Source: Dissulfurispira thermophila (GTDB taxonomy: Bacteria > Nitrospirota > Thermodesulfovibrionia > Thermodesulfovibrionales > Dissulfurispiraceae). From it: a stretch of 64,000 nt of DNA. The position numbers were made by a program, and so were the translations under genes. The notes beneath the pieces were generated by a model. The model worked only from the letters and a program-made list of their open reading frames with translations. It searched no databases and was not told the DNA's origin. Below, one piece after another: positions 49,316 to 61,253 of the stretch (positions are counted from its first letter, which is position 1; every line of letters starts with the position of its first letter). The stretch covers positions 1,674,001 to 1,738,000 of the forward strand of contig NZ_AP022873.1 of NCBI RefSeq assembly GCF_014701235.1, read 5' to 3'.

Positions 49316-49834
49316 TCATCCCCAACAAAATTCGTAATAAGCGCACTTTGTGCAATATGGCTTTCTCTGCAACTGCGGCGGCTTATTTAGCATCAATATC
49401 TCTTTCACGCGCATCAGAGCTATCTCAACCTCTCTTTCGGCTTCCGATGTAAGAGCTATCTCCTCCCGCTTCCTCATCTTAGGATAGTTAATAACGCCTC
49501 TCTTTTCAATGCCAAGCTGCTTGAGATAATAAAGATAGTAAAGAATCTGAATTCTATCAGCGTGGGCAAGGCGATTGCTATATTTGACTTCTCTAATCTC
49601 ATCATCACCCACTATATCTATGTTTATGAGATTATCAATGAGTATCTCTTTCTTATCTTCCCTCAAATAAGAGTTATCGCCAAGCAGCTTCCCCATCAAC
49701 ACCTTATCGGACCTCGATTCCATCTGAATGCCCCTGTCAAAGAGCCACAGCTTTCGTTCACAGACATAGAGATAGTTGACCTTGATGCCGGTGGTTTTAA
49801 GGTTATTAAAGTCTATGTCTATATTGGCATTCAT
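49316..49834 (-). CDS. cas4: Cas4 exonuclease
   Basis: A RecB-like Fe-S nuclease that helps select PAM-containing prespacers for Cas1-Cas2. Iron-sulphur cysteines are one in YVCERKLWLF and three in PYCTKCAYYEFC; the nuclease motif is VGDDEIREVKYSNR. At 172 residues it is a normal I-B Cas4. Confidence 0.95.
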   Translation of the reverse strand: MNANIDIDFNNLKTTGIKVNYLYVCERKLWLFDRGIQMESRSDKVLMGKLLGDNSYLREDKKEILIDNLINIDIVGDDEIREVKYSNRLAHADRIQILYYLYYLKQLGIEKRGVINYPKMRKREEIALTSEAEREVEIALMRVKEILMLNKPPQLQRKPYCTKCAYYEFCWG

Positions 49835-49836
49835 AA

Positions 49837-51030
49837 TTAGAACAATATGCTAATAGGCACAGCAAAAAGATTATTGCCAAAAGGCAGTATCCGTTTCCCC
49901 ATATATAAAATATAACCTGATTTAAGGTTATGGGCGCTGTTTTTCAGATAAGTAATATGCCTGAAATCGTCCTTTGTTACTGTCTGAGAAAATTTAACCT
50001 CAACGGCAATGATATTCTTCCCGCGCTCAATAATAAAATCTATTTCTTTCCTGTCAAATGACCTGTAAAAGAAAATGTTTGAAGGCTTTTCCGAATATTT
50101 CACAGCCTTCAAAATTTCGGAAAAGACAAATGTTTCAAAAATATTGCCTTTATATGAAGACGCCATAAAATCCTCATTTGTGGATATTCCAAGCAGATGA
50201 GACAGTATGCCACTGTCAGTAAAGAATAACTTCTCTGTTTCCGCAAATCTCTTGCCAATGTTTCTACTGCAAGGTTTCAGTAGATATATCTGATATACCA
50301 TCTTAAGCAGTTCCAGATAGTTGTCAAGAGTCTTTACATCTATTGCTGCATCACGCGCAATGTCCGATTTATTTAGCATATTTCCTGAGCGAGGGGCAAG
50401 TATATTATACATTTTGATAAACTTATCAATGTCCCTCACATCCCTTTCGATATATGTGCGTATATAAGAACTAAACCACAAGTATTTCCCCCTCGGCGTG
50501 TCTATTTTCTGCGATTCTGGATACCCTCCGTTTATAATCTGATTGATTATCCTTTTGTTATCCACAGAAGCGAGAGAAATATCCTTTAGATTGCCGCTAA
50601 AAAAAATATCTATAACATTTTCCGATTTTGCTGTAATTTCTTTGCAGCTTAATGGCAAAAGCTCAAAAATCGCAATCCGCCCAGCAAGTGTATCCGCCAT
50701 ATCTTTATATGCCAGAATATTTGCGGAACCTGTCAAAAGATAACTGCCGTTAATCCTTTTTCTGTCCACATCAATCTTGATTGCATTTAGGAGTTCAGTC
50801 GCTTTTTGTATTTCATCTATGACAATCGGCTTTTTAAGGCTCTCTATAAACAATCAGGGGTCTGCCTTTGCAGAGGAGTATGCCGCAATATCGTCAAGGG
50901 TTATGTAATTATCCATCACCGCTAATGCAAGGGTGGACTTACCAACCTGCCTCGCCCCGGTCAGAAGAACAACAGAAAAATGTTTCATGGCATCCAGAAT
51001 TTGAGAAAAAACAATTCGTGGATAAAGCAT
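49837..51030 (-). pseudogene. DUF4143-type AAA+ ATPase with in-frame stop, inside cas operon
   Basis: From the ATG at 51030 the protein reads MLYPRIVFSQILDAMKHFSVVLLTGARQVGKSTLALAV, with a good Walker A, up to SSAKADP. There an in-frame TGA (50854-50856) replaces what is normally a Gly-like codon before FIESLKKPIVIDEIQK. The remaining 338 residues are open and include GSYLLTGSANIL, the DUF4143 winged-helix part and the restriction-like end EIDFIIERGKNIIAVEVKFSQTV. These ATPases are widespread and of unclear role; they are not a known Cas component. The gene lies between cas3 and cas4. Confidence 0.85.
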
Positions 51031-51403
51031 ATATACTCCCTAATATTTTGGTATCATACTACCATAATTTAAGGACTCATGCAATATGATTTTCAATCTG
51101 CTGTAGTAGGTATTATCAATTCACCTATGGTATTTCATATTATTTAGATTAGGGAACTTTTCACTATTAACAGATTCAAGGATGATAAAGGGTGGTAGTC
51201 ACTTTACAGATTTAATAATTCCAAGAAGGTATGACATCAATTTTAGCTTGGATATCCTCTTTTTTCATAACCTTGCAAGTCTCCTCTTGTAGCCTTCGAA
51301 ATAGTAATTATTCATAAATCTAAGGGTCGGTTCAAAATCACAGTAATCAGAAATGACCTTTGCGACAAATTTTATTCTGAAATCGAGATCAGCGCATTAT
51401 ATC
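51031..51403. other. 373-bp gap between cas3 and the ATPase, short gene remnant
   Basis: On the minus strand 51265-51393 reads ADLDFRIKFVAKVISDYCDF followed by EPTLRFMNNYYFEGYKRRLARL and a stop, which looks like the 3' end of a lost gene; upstream of it the frame is closed. Otherwise I see nothing but AT-rich sequence. Confidence 0.3.
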
Positions 51404-53602
51404 TTACATTACAAAGACCCCTTCTTCGGTCCTATCAGTTAATTGCAGCCCTTTTTCAAAGGAGTAGATTACATCGTTTATTATCATAATGTTGTGCCTC
51501 TTACAATATTTAGAGTCTGCAACAGAAGTCAAAGAGTTTAGAGCATTAAAAATTTGAATAGGGATAGTAAATTCCTTTAACTTGCTCTTTGCCTGAATGC
51601 GTTGCATCCTTTCAGCATTTTTATTGTCTATTACCCTTATGAGATAGCTTATCTCTTTTTCATTTTCATCATACACAGATCGCGGGATAACACAATAATT
51701 AAAGGCTATGTTTCTGAATAACTGTTCTGCCTCTCCTCTGGACTCCGCCCTAAAGCCAAGTTCGAGAAGGTCTTTATTTCTCTTATACTTCTGATAGTAT
51801 TTTGTTTTTTCAATCTCGCTGAATACCTCATTTATCGCCATCTGCTTGTCATACTCTGTCATTATCTTACCGTTGAAATTATCATAAAGCAGTTCGTAGG
51901 TCCTACTCAGCAAATAGTTGTCATACCCCTTAAATGGCTCTGCTTTAAAAATATTGATATTAGGGGTTTCCTCACAGTACTCCCGCTTCCGGTAGCATCG
52001 TCCAAATCTCTGGAGAAGGCTGTCTATAGGAGAACATTCTGTAAACAATACATCAAAATCTAAATCAAGGCTTGCCTCTACAACCTGCGTTGCAATCCAG
52101 ATTATAGGTGGATGTTGGTGATTATTCACACTCATTATTCCTGTATCTTTGCTTTCCTTCCTCTGTCTGTCTCTAAGTATAAACCTCGAGTGTATCAATG
52201 AGGGATTAAGATTAAGATTTTGCAAAAGGTCATACATCTCTTGGGCTTTTTTAACAGTATTGCACACAATCAATATTTTTTTACCTTTTTTGAACTGTGC
52301 ATCAATCATTGCCAATGATAGAGAACTGTCAATCGCCTCATCATATACAGATATCCTATGCCTTTTGGTTGACAAGAGTTCAGGTTCAGGAAATTCCACA
52401 TTCTCCAGTTCTTTCAACTCATCCTTAATAAAAGGTGGCAGTGTTGCTGTCATCAAAAGAAATTTACCGCCAAGCCTATGAATTTCTTTCAGGAAAACCA
52501 TTATTGCGGCTATGGAATCAGGCGAGAAACTCTGAATCTCATCAACCACTATCTTTGAATAAGACGCTGTGAGATATGGTAGTTCAAATCCATTATATTT
52601 AAAAACTGCTGTTACAAGCTGATCTGCTGTCGCAATAGTTATTGGGGCGCAAAGTTTTCTGGCTGTCTCTATCCTTTCAATATAGCTTTCATCTGTATCG
52701 TCCTGTTCTATGACATAGCTGATTTCACCATGCAAAAGGGCCACATTATCAGTGAAGATGTTTCTAAACCTTCTGTACATCTCATTCACAGCCGTCCGCA
52801 AGCCCAAAAGATAAAATGCCTTTTGTCCATTTAGCCAATTCATGGAATACTCTGTTTTTCCTGAACCTGTTGATGCTATTAAAACAACATTTTTATCTGA
52901 GAGTGTTCTTGCCTTGCATTGAAACGGTTTAAGCGTCCACCCTTTTTGAGACAACCAATTATTAAAGTCAGCCTCATAGCTACCCTCATAGACCTTTTCA
53001 GGCTCTATATCCGCAGAAGCTGTATAATCGCATTTATGCAAAATGCCTTTTAAAAAGACCAATAACTCAAAGTAATTTTTGAAGTTCCTCTGAGAGTCAA
53101 TTTTCTGTTTTATGTCCTTAAATATGTCATAGTCATTGTTTAAAGGATAATCAATACCCAACAGATGTTTATTTTTCTCAAGGTCAAAACGAATAATCAT
53201 CTCAAGGTGTTTTTTATCAAAAGGCTTTGACCTTGTATGATGAAATGCAATGCAGTATTGAACAAGGTCAGCAAAGCGAATTCCTTCTTCGCTGAATTTG
53301 TGAAAATATCTCTTGTCTTCTTTTGAGATAAACGCAAGGGACAGCCATTCATGAGGTATTTCAATTTCAGAAGAATCTTTTAGTTCAGGGATTATGACCC
53401 TTGCTGATAAGCCAAGCTTGTTTTGGAATTTATAATTCAGTTTACCAAGATCATGGTAGTAAAGGATTTTTCTAATCACCTTATCATACTTTTTGACTTT
53501 TTTCGGATCAAGAAAATTATTCAGCTTTTCATAATTTTCAAGCAGCTTCATATTGTGTTCTTCAATAGTTTCAGGAGGCTTTGATTTAGCGTAAACAGCC
53601 AT
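51404..53602 (-). CDS. cas3: Cas3 nuclease-helicase
   Basis: Cas3 is recruited by Cascade to unwind and degrade target DNA. The N-terminal HD nuclease domain shows HNMKLLENY, YHDLGKLNYKF and HEWLSLAF. The helicase has motif I ASTGSGKTEYS, motif II VDEIQSF, TATLP, and motif VI QRFGRCYRKR. At 732 residues it is the fused HD-helicase form. Its start overlaps cas5 by 17 bp. Confidence 0.96.
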   Translation of the reverse strand: MAVYAKSKPPETIEEHNMKLLENYEKLNNFLDPKKVKKYDKVIRKILYYHDLGKLNYKFQNKLGLSARVIIPELKDSSEIEIPHEWLSLAFISKEDKRYFHKFSEEGIRFADLVQYCIAFHHTRSKPFDKKHLEMIIRFDLEKNKHLLGIDYPLNNDYDIFKDIKQKIDSQRNFKNYFELLVFLKGILHKCDYTASADIEPEKVYEGSYEADFNNWLSQKGWTLKPFQCKARTLSDKNVVLIASTGSGKTEYSMNWLNGQKAFYLLGLRTAVNEMYRRFRNIFTDNVALLHGEISYVIEQDDTDESYIERIETARKLCAPITIATADQLVTAVFKYNGFELPYLTASYSKIVVDEIQSFSPDSIAAIMVFLKEIHRLGGKFLLMTATLPPFIKDELKELENVEFPEPELLSTKRHRISVYDEAIDSSLSLAMIDAQFKKGKKILIVCNTVKKAQEMYDLLQNLNLNPSLIHSRFILRDRQRKESKDTGIMSVNNHQHPPIIWIATQVVEASLDLDFDVLFTECSPIDSLLQRFGRCYRKREYCEETPNINIFKAEPFKGYDNYLLSRTYELLYDNFNGKIMTEYDKQMAINEVFSEIEKTKYYQKYKRNKDLLELGFRAESRGEAEQLFRNIAFNYCVIPRSVYDENEKEISYLIRVIDNKNAERMQRIQAKSKLKEFTIPIQIFNALNSLTSVADSKYCKRHNIMIINDVIYSFEKGLQLTDRTEEGVFVM

Positions 53603-54314
53603 TTTTGATTGACAAAAAACTTACCAGATTGCCATCGCTGTCAATAATAACATCCGAATACTGGATTTTATTGCCCTTTGCTATATAGACAGCATCAACA
53701 TACCTGAATATCCTTTTGTCGTTAAATGAGCTAACAGGCTCATAATAAAACGGAAGCCTATAATGAGTTCCTTCCAATTGCTCATTTCTGCAAATTTCTG
53801 GATTGAGATATATGCTATATGGAAGCCTGTATTCATTGTTAGAGGACAAGATGTCTACAAGATTTGTGCCCTCAAAGTCCACTTGGGCAATATCTTCATT
53901 TCTGCCAAGGACAACGGTTTTCCGTCTTACCGCCTCAAGAAGTTGTTCATTTAAATTGTCTTCATCAAAAGAAATATGCAGCATGAGTTCCATATCAACT
54001 ATTTCATCTACAAACATGACGCCATGCATAGCGGTTTTATTAGCATTTCCCACAATCACATCATATGGATTATTAGGTCTTGAAGCCCTGTCGCGGTCAA
54101 ACTTATAAACCTTCTGCATATTCGTTACTACAGATGAATAGTTACCCTGTATGGATATTTTAAGATTGTGGTATTTATCCAGATTAAGCAGACCGTGAGC
54201 CATGCCTTTTATCATTGAGGGAGTTGGCAACGGATATGTCTGCACATAGCCAAAGCTCAACTCCCTTCTATAATTCACCATATTCTGATATAGCTTTATC
54301 CTGACTGCTCTCAT
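53586..54314 (-). CDS. cas5: Cas5, Tneap/I-B type
   Basis: Cas5 caps the 5' handle of crRNA in Cascade. The 242-residue protein starts MRAVRIKLYQNMVNYRRELSFGYVQTYPLPTPSMIKGMAHGLL, the Cas5 N-terminal RAMP fold with the conserved TYPLPTPS...GMAH segment. It overlaps cas7 by 4 bp and cas3 by 17 bp, so the interference genes are coupled. Confidence 0.93.
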   Translation of the reverse strand: MRAVRIKLYQNMVNYRRELSFGYVQTYPLPTPSMIKGMAHGLLNLDKYHNLKISIQGNYSSVVTNMQKVYKFDRDRASRPNNPYDVIVGNANKTAMHGVMFVDEIVDMELMLHISFDEDNLNEQLLEAVRRKTVVLGRNEDIAQVDFEGTNLVDILSSNNEYRLPYSIYLNPEICRNEQLEGTHYRLPFYYEPVSSFNDKRIFRYVDAVYIAKGNKIQYSDVIIDSDGNLVSFLSIKNGCLR

Positions 54315-55210
54315 TTTTTGTCCATATAGAAATTGTCAATCTTTTCATCGAGATTTCCGAAAAATTCTTCTATAGATAATTTATCAGAAACACTAATATC
54401 ACCTATATTGGAGAATTCCCCATCAATATAACCTAACATGCTCTGCTCCCCAACAGTCTTTTCCAGTGTCTTTATAGCGAGGGTGCTGTTGATAAGCTTC
54501 TCATTGAGTAATATCTTATCTTTTGTGAATGAGAGTTTTACCCTGTTATAAAAGAATGGGTTACCTACATCATACAGTCCTCCGATCACAAAAAGAGGTG
54601 AGAGGTTTTCCCTCTTGCCTCTTATGTCCCTATTGAGGAGTTTGATAACATTTAGCAGTCTCTTGATTCTCTCGGCTTTTTCAGTATTATCAATCGTGAT
54701 TTTGTAAACGGGATCTGTTCCAATCTCCTCAAGATTGCATGTTACGGTGTAGCAATAATATGAGCGATGGATTTCAGCCTGAAAAATATCATTGCCCGTA
54801 TTATTAGGAATCCTATCTGCAAGCCCTTTATTAGTCCCAAATTCAAGCTCATTATTGAATGGCTCAAGGCTAACAGCATCAGTTAGTCTGACAACTGCCT
54901 TTCTGATTTTGTTGCCGTCTTTGGTTTTCATATAGCCGAAAAAATCTATTTCTGGGAATTCTCTTATGGTGGAGTTTTCTGCAAACTGGATGACGCCTGC
55001 GTCTTTATTCACATCTGCAGGTTTGTATCCATAAAGCTCGTCAAGCATCCTCACAATGTCAAAGCGCAATGCCTGTCTGCTAATATAAGAGTAGTTTTTA
55101 CCTTCTGTAGTTACTTTTTTAAGAGTCAGAATATTTCCCACTCCTTCGCCATAATTCAAATTTGATGCCTTAAAGATTACTGCCAAATGAAGATATTTAC
55201 TATTTGACAT
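54311..55210 (-). CDS. cas7: Cas7 (Cst2/DevR family)
   Basis: Cas7 forms the backbone along the crRNA spacer. The start LHLAVIFKASNLNYGEGVGNILTLKKVTTEGKNYSYISRQALRFDIVRML is typical of the Cst2/DevR group, which is autoregulatory in some bacteria. 299 residues. It starts 2 bp after cas8b ends. Confidence 0.94.
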   Translation of the reverse strand: MSNSKYLHLAVIFKASNLNYGEGVGNILTLKKVTTEGKNYSYISRQALRFDIVRMLDELYGYKPADVNKDAGVIQFAENSTIREFPEIDFFGYMKTKDGNKIRKAVVRLTDAVSLEPFNNELEFGTNKGLADRIPNNTGNDIFQAEIHRSYYCYTVTCNLEEIGTDPVYKITIDNTEKAERIKRLLNVIKLLNRDIRGKRENLSPLFVIGGLYDVGNPFFYNRVKLSFTKDKILLNEKLINSTLAIKTLEKTVGEQSMLGYIDGEFSNIGDISVSDKLSIEEFFGNLDEKIDNFYMDKK

Positions 55211-55211
55211 A

Positions 55212-56846
55212 TTAATTGCCCTCCTCTATTGAATTGTCTATTACTGCTGCCTCATAAGCATTTTCCTTGCTCATCAACCCATTGATAAATGAGTACCCGA
55301 ATTGCAAGAAATAGTCATCATCAAGCATCTCGTCCTTGCCAAAATAATTTGGCAGATTATGAGACATTATTATCCTGATATACTTGTCAAGAAATTTCTC
55401 TCTATCAGCTATCTTCAAGTCATTTAAAAAACCGTAAACCAAGCCGTTAATCTGATTTTCCTTATTCTTCTTTAAAAGCTCGTTGCGAAGGTTAATTCCA
55501 CTTATAAAACCCTTGTTCACTATCTTTTGACTTTTTTCCATATTTTCACCCCTTATCCATTGTATGTATTTGACTACAAAGGCTGTTACTTTATTAAGAT
55601 TGAATCTTGGATTATATCTTTCAGGAAATAAAGCATAAACATAGTATCTGTAGAGGGCTGAATAACCAAGCTGTTGTTCAATGGTGAGTTTCAAAAGCTC
55701 CTCTTCAATACTGTAATAAGTATTCTTTATCACATAAGACCCTCGAGGAATACTATCAGCACTAAACTGCATGTCAAGAAACCTTGCTATGTCATAACTT
55801 ATATTGTAATTGTAGATATTATAGCCCTTTGAACTTTGCCCGGCTAATATTGGATTGTCTGCAATCTCAATAAAATTAATATTCTCTGCAATATTATTTG
55901 ACTGTTTTGCTGCTATATGCCTGATCGTCTGCCTGATCATTGCATAAAGGAGGTTGCTGTTGTCTTCAATATTATCAAGCATGAGATTAAATGCCATTAC
56001 AGCCTCAAAGAGGCTGCTTACCTTTGTGTTCTCATTTGGAAAATAAAAATAGTTTAGATACTCTCCATCAACTGATTTTAAGACATAAGCAAACGACGCA
56101 AAGGCACAGTTATAGATAATCGCACAGAGCGGACATATTTTCAGTTTTGATGGTTTGAATCCCCATATCCAATTGGAATTATCCTTATTAAATCCTATGA
56201 TATTGGATATTGCATTATTAAACTCGTATTCCGCCTTTCGTTCCTGACATGATAGGCATAGGTCATTATTTTTCAATTTCTTTGACTGGTTTGTAGACTT
56301 CATCTTGTTTATATATTCTGAAATATTGTCAGAGGAACAAATGCCCTTAAACCTCCAGCTTATGAAATTCTGCAGTGACGCCCTCCCTTCAGGACTGCTG
56401 CTTAATATTTTAAAAATCTGTTCTTTAGGTAAGGCTTTTATAGTATTCTTCGCATTTTCAAGATTGTTAATAAAGTCCTCAACACTTTTATACTCCGAGA
56501 TTGGTATATTCAATAGTTTCAAAAAATCTTTATAGGGTGACTTTTCAATCTCCTCTATCTTTTTTAGCATCTGCTCAGGTTTTATCTTTGTCTTTTTATC
56601 GGTCACCTCTTTTTGAGCTTTTTGTAATCTCTGAACATATGCCTGAACATTGAAAAACTTTATAAAGGCATATTTAATAAACTTTTCTTCAAAGCCTTCA
56701 AAAATATCATTCTCAAACTCGATGAAGTTTTCGTTAATGGATAAAGATGAAATGCTGTCAAGCCCCCTGCCGTCAGCAGCAATGGTCAGAAATCCTATTA
56801 TTCCCGCATTAAAATACCAGTCTCGTAGGTAAATCTTATGTTTCAT
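55212..56846 (-). CDS. cas8b: Cas8b (Cst1-type) large subunit
   Basis: The large Cascade subunit that recognises the PAM. The 544-residue protein begins MKHKIYLRDWYFNAGIIGFLTIA and carries a CLSC...CPLC pair (about residues 198-240), the CXXC-CXXC zinc site that defines Cst1 proteins of the Tneap subtype. With Cst2-type Cas7 it assigns the system to subtype I-B. Confidence 0.92.
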   Translation of the reverse strand: MKHKIYLRDWYFNAGIIGFLTIAADGRGLDSISSLSINENFIEFENDIFEGFEEKFIKYAFIKFFNVQAYVQRLQKAQKEVTDKKTKIKPEQMLKKIEEIEKSPYKDFLKLLNIPISEYKSVEDFINNLENAKNTIKALPKEQIFKILSSSPEGRASLQNFISWRFKGICSSDNISEYINKMKSTNQSKKLKNNDLCLSCQERKAEYEFNNAISNIIGFNKDNSNWIWGFKPSKLKICPLCAIIYNCAFASFAYVLKSVDGEYLNYFYFPNENTKVSSLFEAVMAFNLMLDNIEDNSNLLYAMIRQTIRHIAAKQSNNIAENINFIEIADNPILAGQSSKGYNIYNYNISYDIARFLDMQFSADSIPRGSYVIKNTYYSIEEELLKLTIEQQLGYSALYRYYVYALFPERYNPRFNLNKVTAFVVKYIQWIRGENMEKSQKIVNKGFISGINLRNELLKKNKENQINGLVYGFLNDLKIADREKFLDKYIRIIMSHNLPNYFGKDEMLDDDYFLQFGYSFINGLMSKENAYEAAVIDNSIEEGN

Positions 56847-57004
56847 CTCCCTACTCCACCTCCACCATCCCGCCTTCTTGCAATTTAATCACTACCTCCC
56901 CCTAAATGTGTTCCGGTCATTTAACCTCCGATTCGCTCATGTCCCCCTGCTTTCTCCCAAATCCTGTCTTCAGCTTTTTAGGCTCATAATTTACGGCACA
57001 AATA

Positions 57005-57412
57005 TCATGGCTCTATTCGCTTAATCCCGCCTATTGTGTCAAAATCGCTGTCATAAGAATAGATATTGCTTGTGCTATGGTGTTTCATAAACACTGAGTT
57101 ATAGGCATCTATATAGTCAATATTTTTCCTGCTGTAGATGATAAGGGCTTCTGCTATAATACCGCTATTTGGAATGATAAGATTTGGAGTGCTTATTACA
57201 ACAGTTATCTTTTCAATAACTTCATCTTTTGCAACTTTATAAAATGACTGAAGCGTCCATATCAATTCGGCAATAACCATCTCCGAAGTTAGCAGAGATA
57301 CTTTCCCATTAACGGCGCGATTGAACAGTTCTCTGCACTTTTCATATTTTATAGGGTCATCTGCCGTAAGGTAACGAAGGAAGATATTGGTGTCAACAAA
57401 TACTGTCTTCAT
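57005..57412 (-). CDS. VapC-like PIN-domain toxin
   Basis: A 135-residue PIN ribonuclease. The acidic residues are Asp in VFVDTNIFLRYL, Glu in SEMVIAELIW, and Asp in NIDYIDAYNSVFM and YSYDSDFD. It overlaps the antitoxin gene by 4 bp. The pair lies between cas6 and cas8b in the same direction, so it is carried inside the cas operon. Confidence 0.9.
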   Translation of the reverse strand: MKTVFVDTNIFLRYLTADDPIKYEKCRELFNRAVNGKVSLLTSEMVIAELIWTLQSFYKVAKDEVIEKITVVISTPNLIIPNSGIIAEALIIYSRKNIDYIDAYNSVFMKHHSTSNIYSYDSDFDTIGGIKRIEP

Positions 57413-57669
57413 TTGCCTTCACCAGCAGCATGTTCTGCGATTTTTCTGAGCGTCTCTTTCCGCACCTTCTTGAAGTCTATGGGCTTTTCTTTTGCTGACA
57501 ACTTGACTGATGCTCCTATGTCAAGGATGTTTCCCCTTATGGGTTTAATTATGGCTACGCCTTCTTCAGCAACTATAGCTACTTTATTGTTCTGCTTTAA
57601 GTGAAGTGCCTCCCTTATTTCCTTGGGTATTGTTATCTGCCCCTTTGAAGTTATTGTTGCTACGGGCAT
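57409..57669 (-). CDS. AbrB-family antitoxin (VapB-like)
   Basis: 86 residues with an N-terminal SpoVT/AbrB swapped-hairpin domain (ATITSKGQITIPKEIREALHLKQNNKVAIVAEEGVAIIKPI) that binds DNA as a dimer, and a C-terminal tail (KPIDFKKVRKETLRKIAEHAAGEGK) that should hold the toxin. A strong ribosome site GAGGAGGTAAGG precedes the start. Confidence 0.92.
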   Translation of the reverse strand: MPVATITSKGQITIPKEIREALHLKQNNKVAIVAEEGVAIIKPIRGNILDIGASVKLSAKEKPIDFKKVRKETLRKIAEHAAGEGK

Positions 57670-57689
57670 ATCCTTACCTCCTCGACATA

Positions 57690-57735
57690 TTTAGAATTAT
57701 TTCATTTCTCCTTACATTATACTATAATTCCAAAC
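57690..57735 (-). promoter_or_regulatory. Possible promoter/operator of the toxin-antitoxin pair
   Basis: On the minus strand GGAATTATAGTATAATGTAAGGAG contains a TATAAT box and lies about 50 bp before the antitoxin start, directly after the end of cas6. The ATTATAGTATAAT run is nearly symmetric and would suit an AbrB-type operator. It could drive the downstream cas genes as well. Confidence 0.4.
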
Positions 57736-58539
57736 TTATACCACTTCCACCATCCCAAATCCCTGTCCTGTTCTCAAGCCAATGCCTATCTGATAGAGCA
57801 TTTGCAAATCTCTTGGGTCACCTTTGAGCCTGAAACATCCTTCAAAACATGTAAGTGTCATGTATGGTTTACCTGTCTTTTCTCTGAAACCCTTCAAGGT
57901 GTGTTTAACAACCTGCTTTCTGATCTTCAGAGGCTCAAACTCCATCTCTCTCTTTAGTCCTTCTCCTCTTATATCCTTTAAAATCCTGTTGTGAATCGCA
58001 TTAATGTGTTCATTAAAATGCTCGATCTTTGATGCCGAAGGGAGTATCGGATGTCCTTCTTTGTCCTCAATGAGTATGGGCGAGTTTGTTCTGAATATTA
58101 CTTCATCCATCTTTATTTTGCCCTCATTGAGCATAAACACCCTCTCCAGTTTAAGTGTTATGCCGTTTCCAAAGTCAAAGTCTTTTATCTCAAGAAGTCC
58201 ATTGTAAAGACACACCATGAATTCATAGTCATAGGAGCTTATATAAAAAGAAAGGCTGCTGTTTTGTGGAAAGTGAAAAACAGCATCTTCGATCTCAACT
58301 CCTTCGTCAATAATGATTTTTTCTTTTTTAGTTGTCCTGCCCGAGGGCATCGATACACTGAAGCAGAATGGTTTTGGTATCTTTGATTTTTCAGAATTTC
58401 TAACGGGATATAGGCTTTCTTTATAGACAGCATCCGAGATAGATAGTGACTCCTTTATCAGTGACATAAACCTGTGCCTGTAAAGGATTGGAAGTTTGTC
58501 AGCTTTGAATGTTACTTTGACCCTCATAAAACTATTCAA
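57736..58539 (-). CDS. cas6: Cas6 crRNA endonuclease
   Basis: Cas6 cuts the long array transcript in each repeat to give mature crRNAs. The 267-residue protein has the two RAMP folds; the Gly-rich signature at the end is YQIGIGLRTGQGFGMVEVV, and a likely catalytic His is in LPILYRHRFMSLIK. It is first in the cas operon. An alternative start is the Met 5 codons in (MRVKVTFKAD), the family's usual N-terminus. Confidence 0.92.
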   Translation of the reverse strand: MNSFMRVKVTFKADKLPILYRHRFMSLIKESLSISDAVYKESLYPVRNSEKSKIPKPFCFSVSMPSGRTTKKEKIIIDEGVEIEDAVFHFPQNSSLSFYISSYDYEFMVCLYNGLLEIKDFDFGNGITLKLERVFMLNEGKIKMDEVIFRTNSPILIEDKEGHPILPSASKIEHFNEHINAIHNRILKDIRGEGLKREMEFEPLKIRKQVVKHTLKGFREKTGKPYMTLTCFEGCFRLKGDPRDLQMLYQIGIGLRTGQGFGMVEVV

Positions 58540-58676
58540 TAGCTCAGAAGCTCAAAAGTTTTTTTAAAGAAAAAATTTCTTCCATAATTTGACTTACGCA
58601 CTTCCGAGTTTGGGTATAATACCATAAAACAAGCAAAAATTTTCAAAATCAAAAAAACCATTCAAATGAATGAACA

Positions 58677-61182
<2,506 letters not shown>

Positions 61183-61253
61183 CCATTCATCTCTTAAAGA
61201 TTAAGACTGTTAACTTTAAAAATATCATAAAACAATATAAAATATAATTCCAT

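Noticed and set aside
50854-50856. In-frame TGA of the ATPase as selenocysteine or recoded codon
   Set aside because: No selenocysteine context is known for this family, no hairpin stands out downstream, and TGA serves as a normal stop in many genes here.
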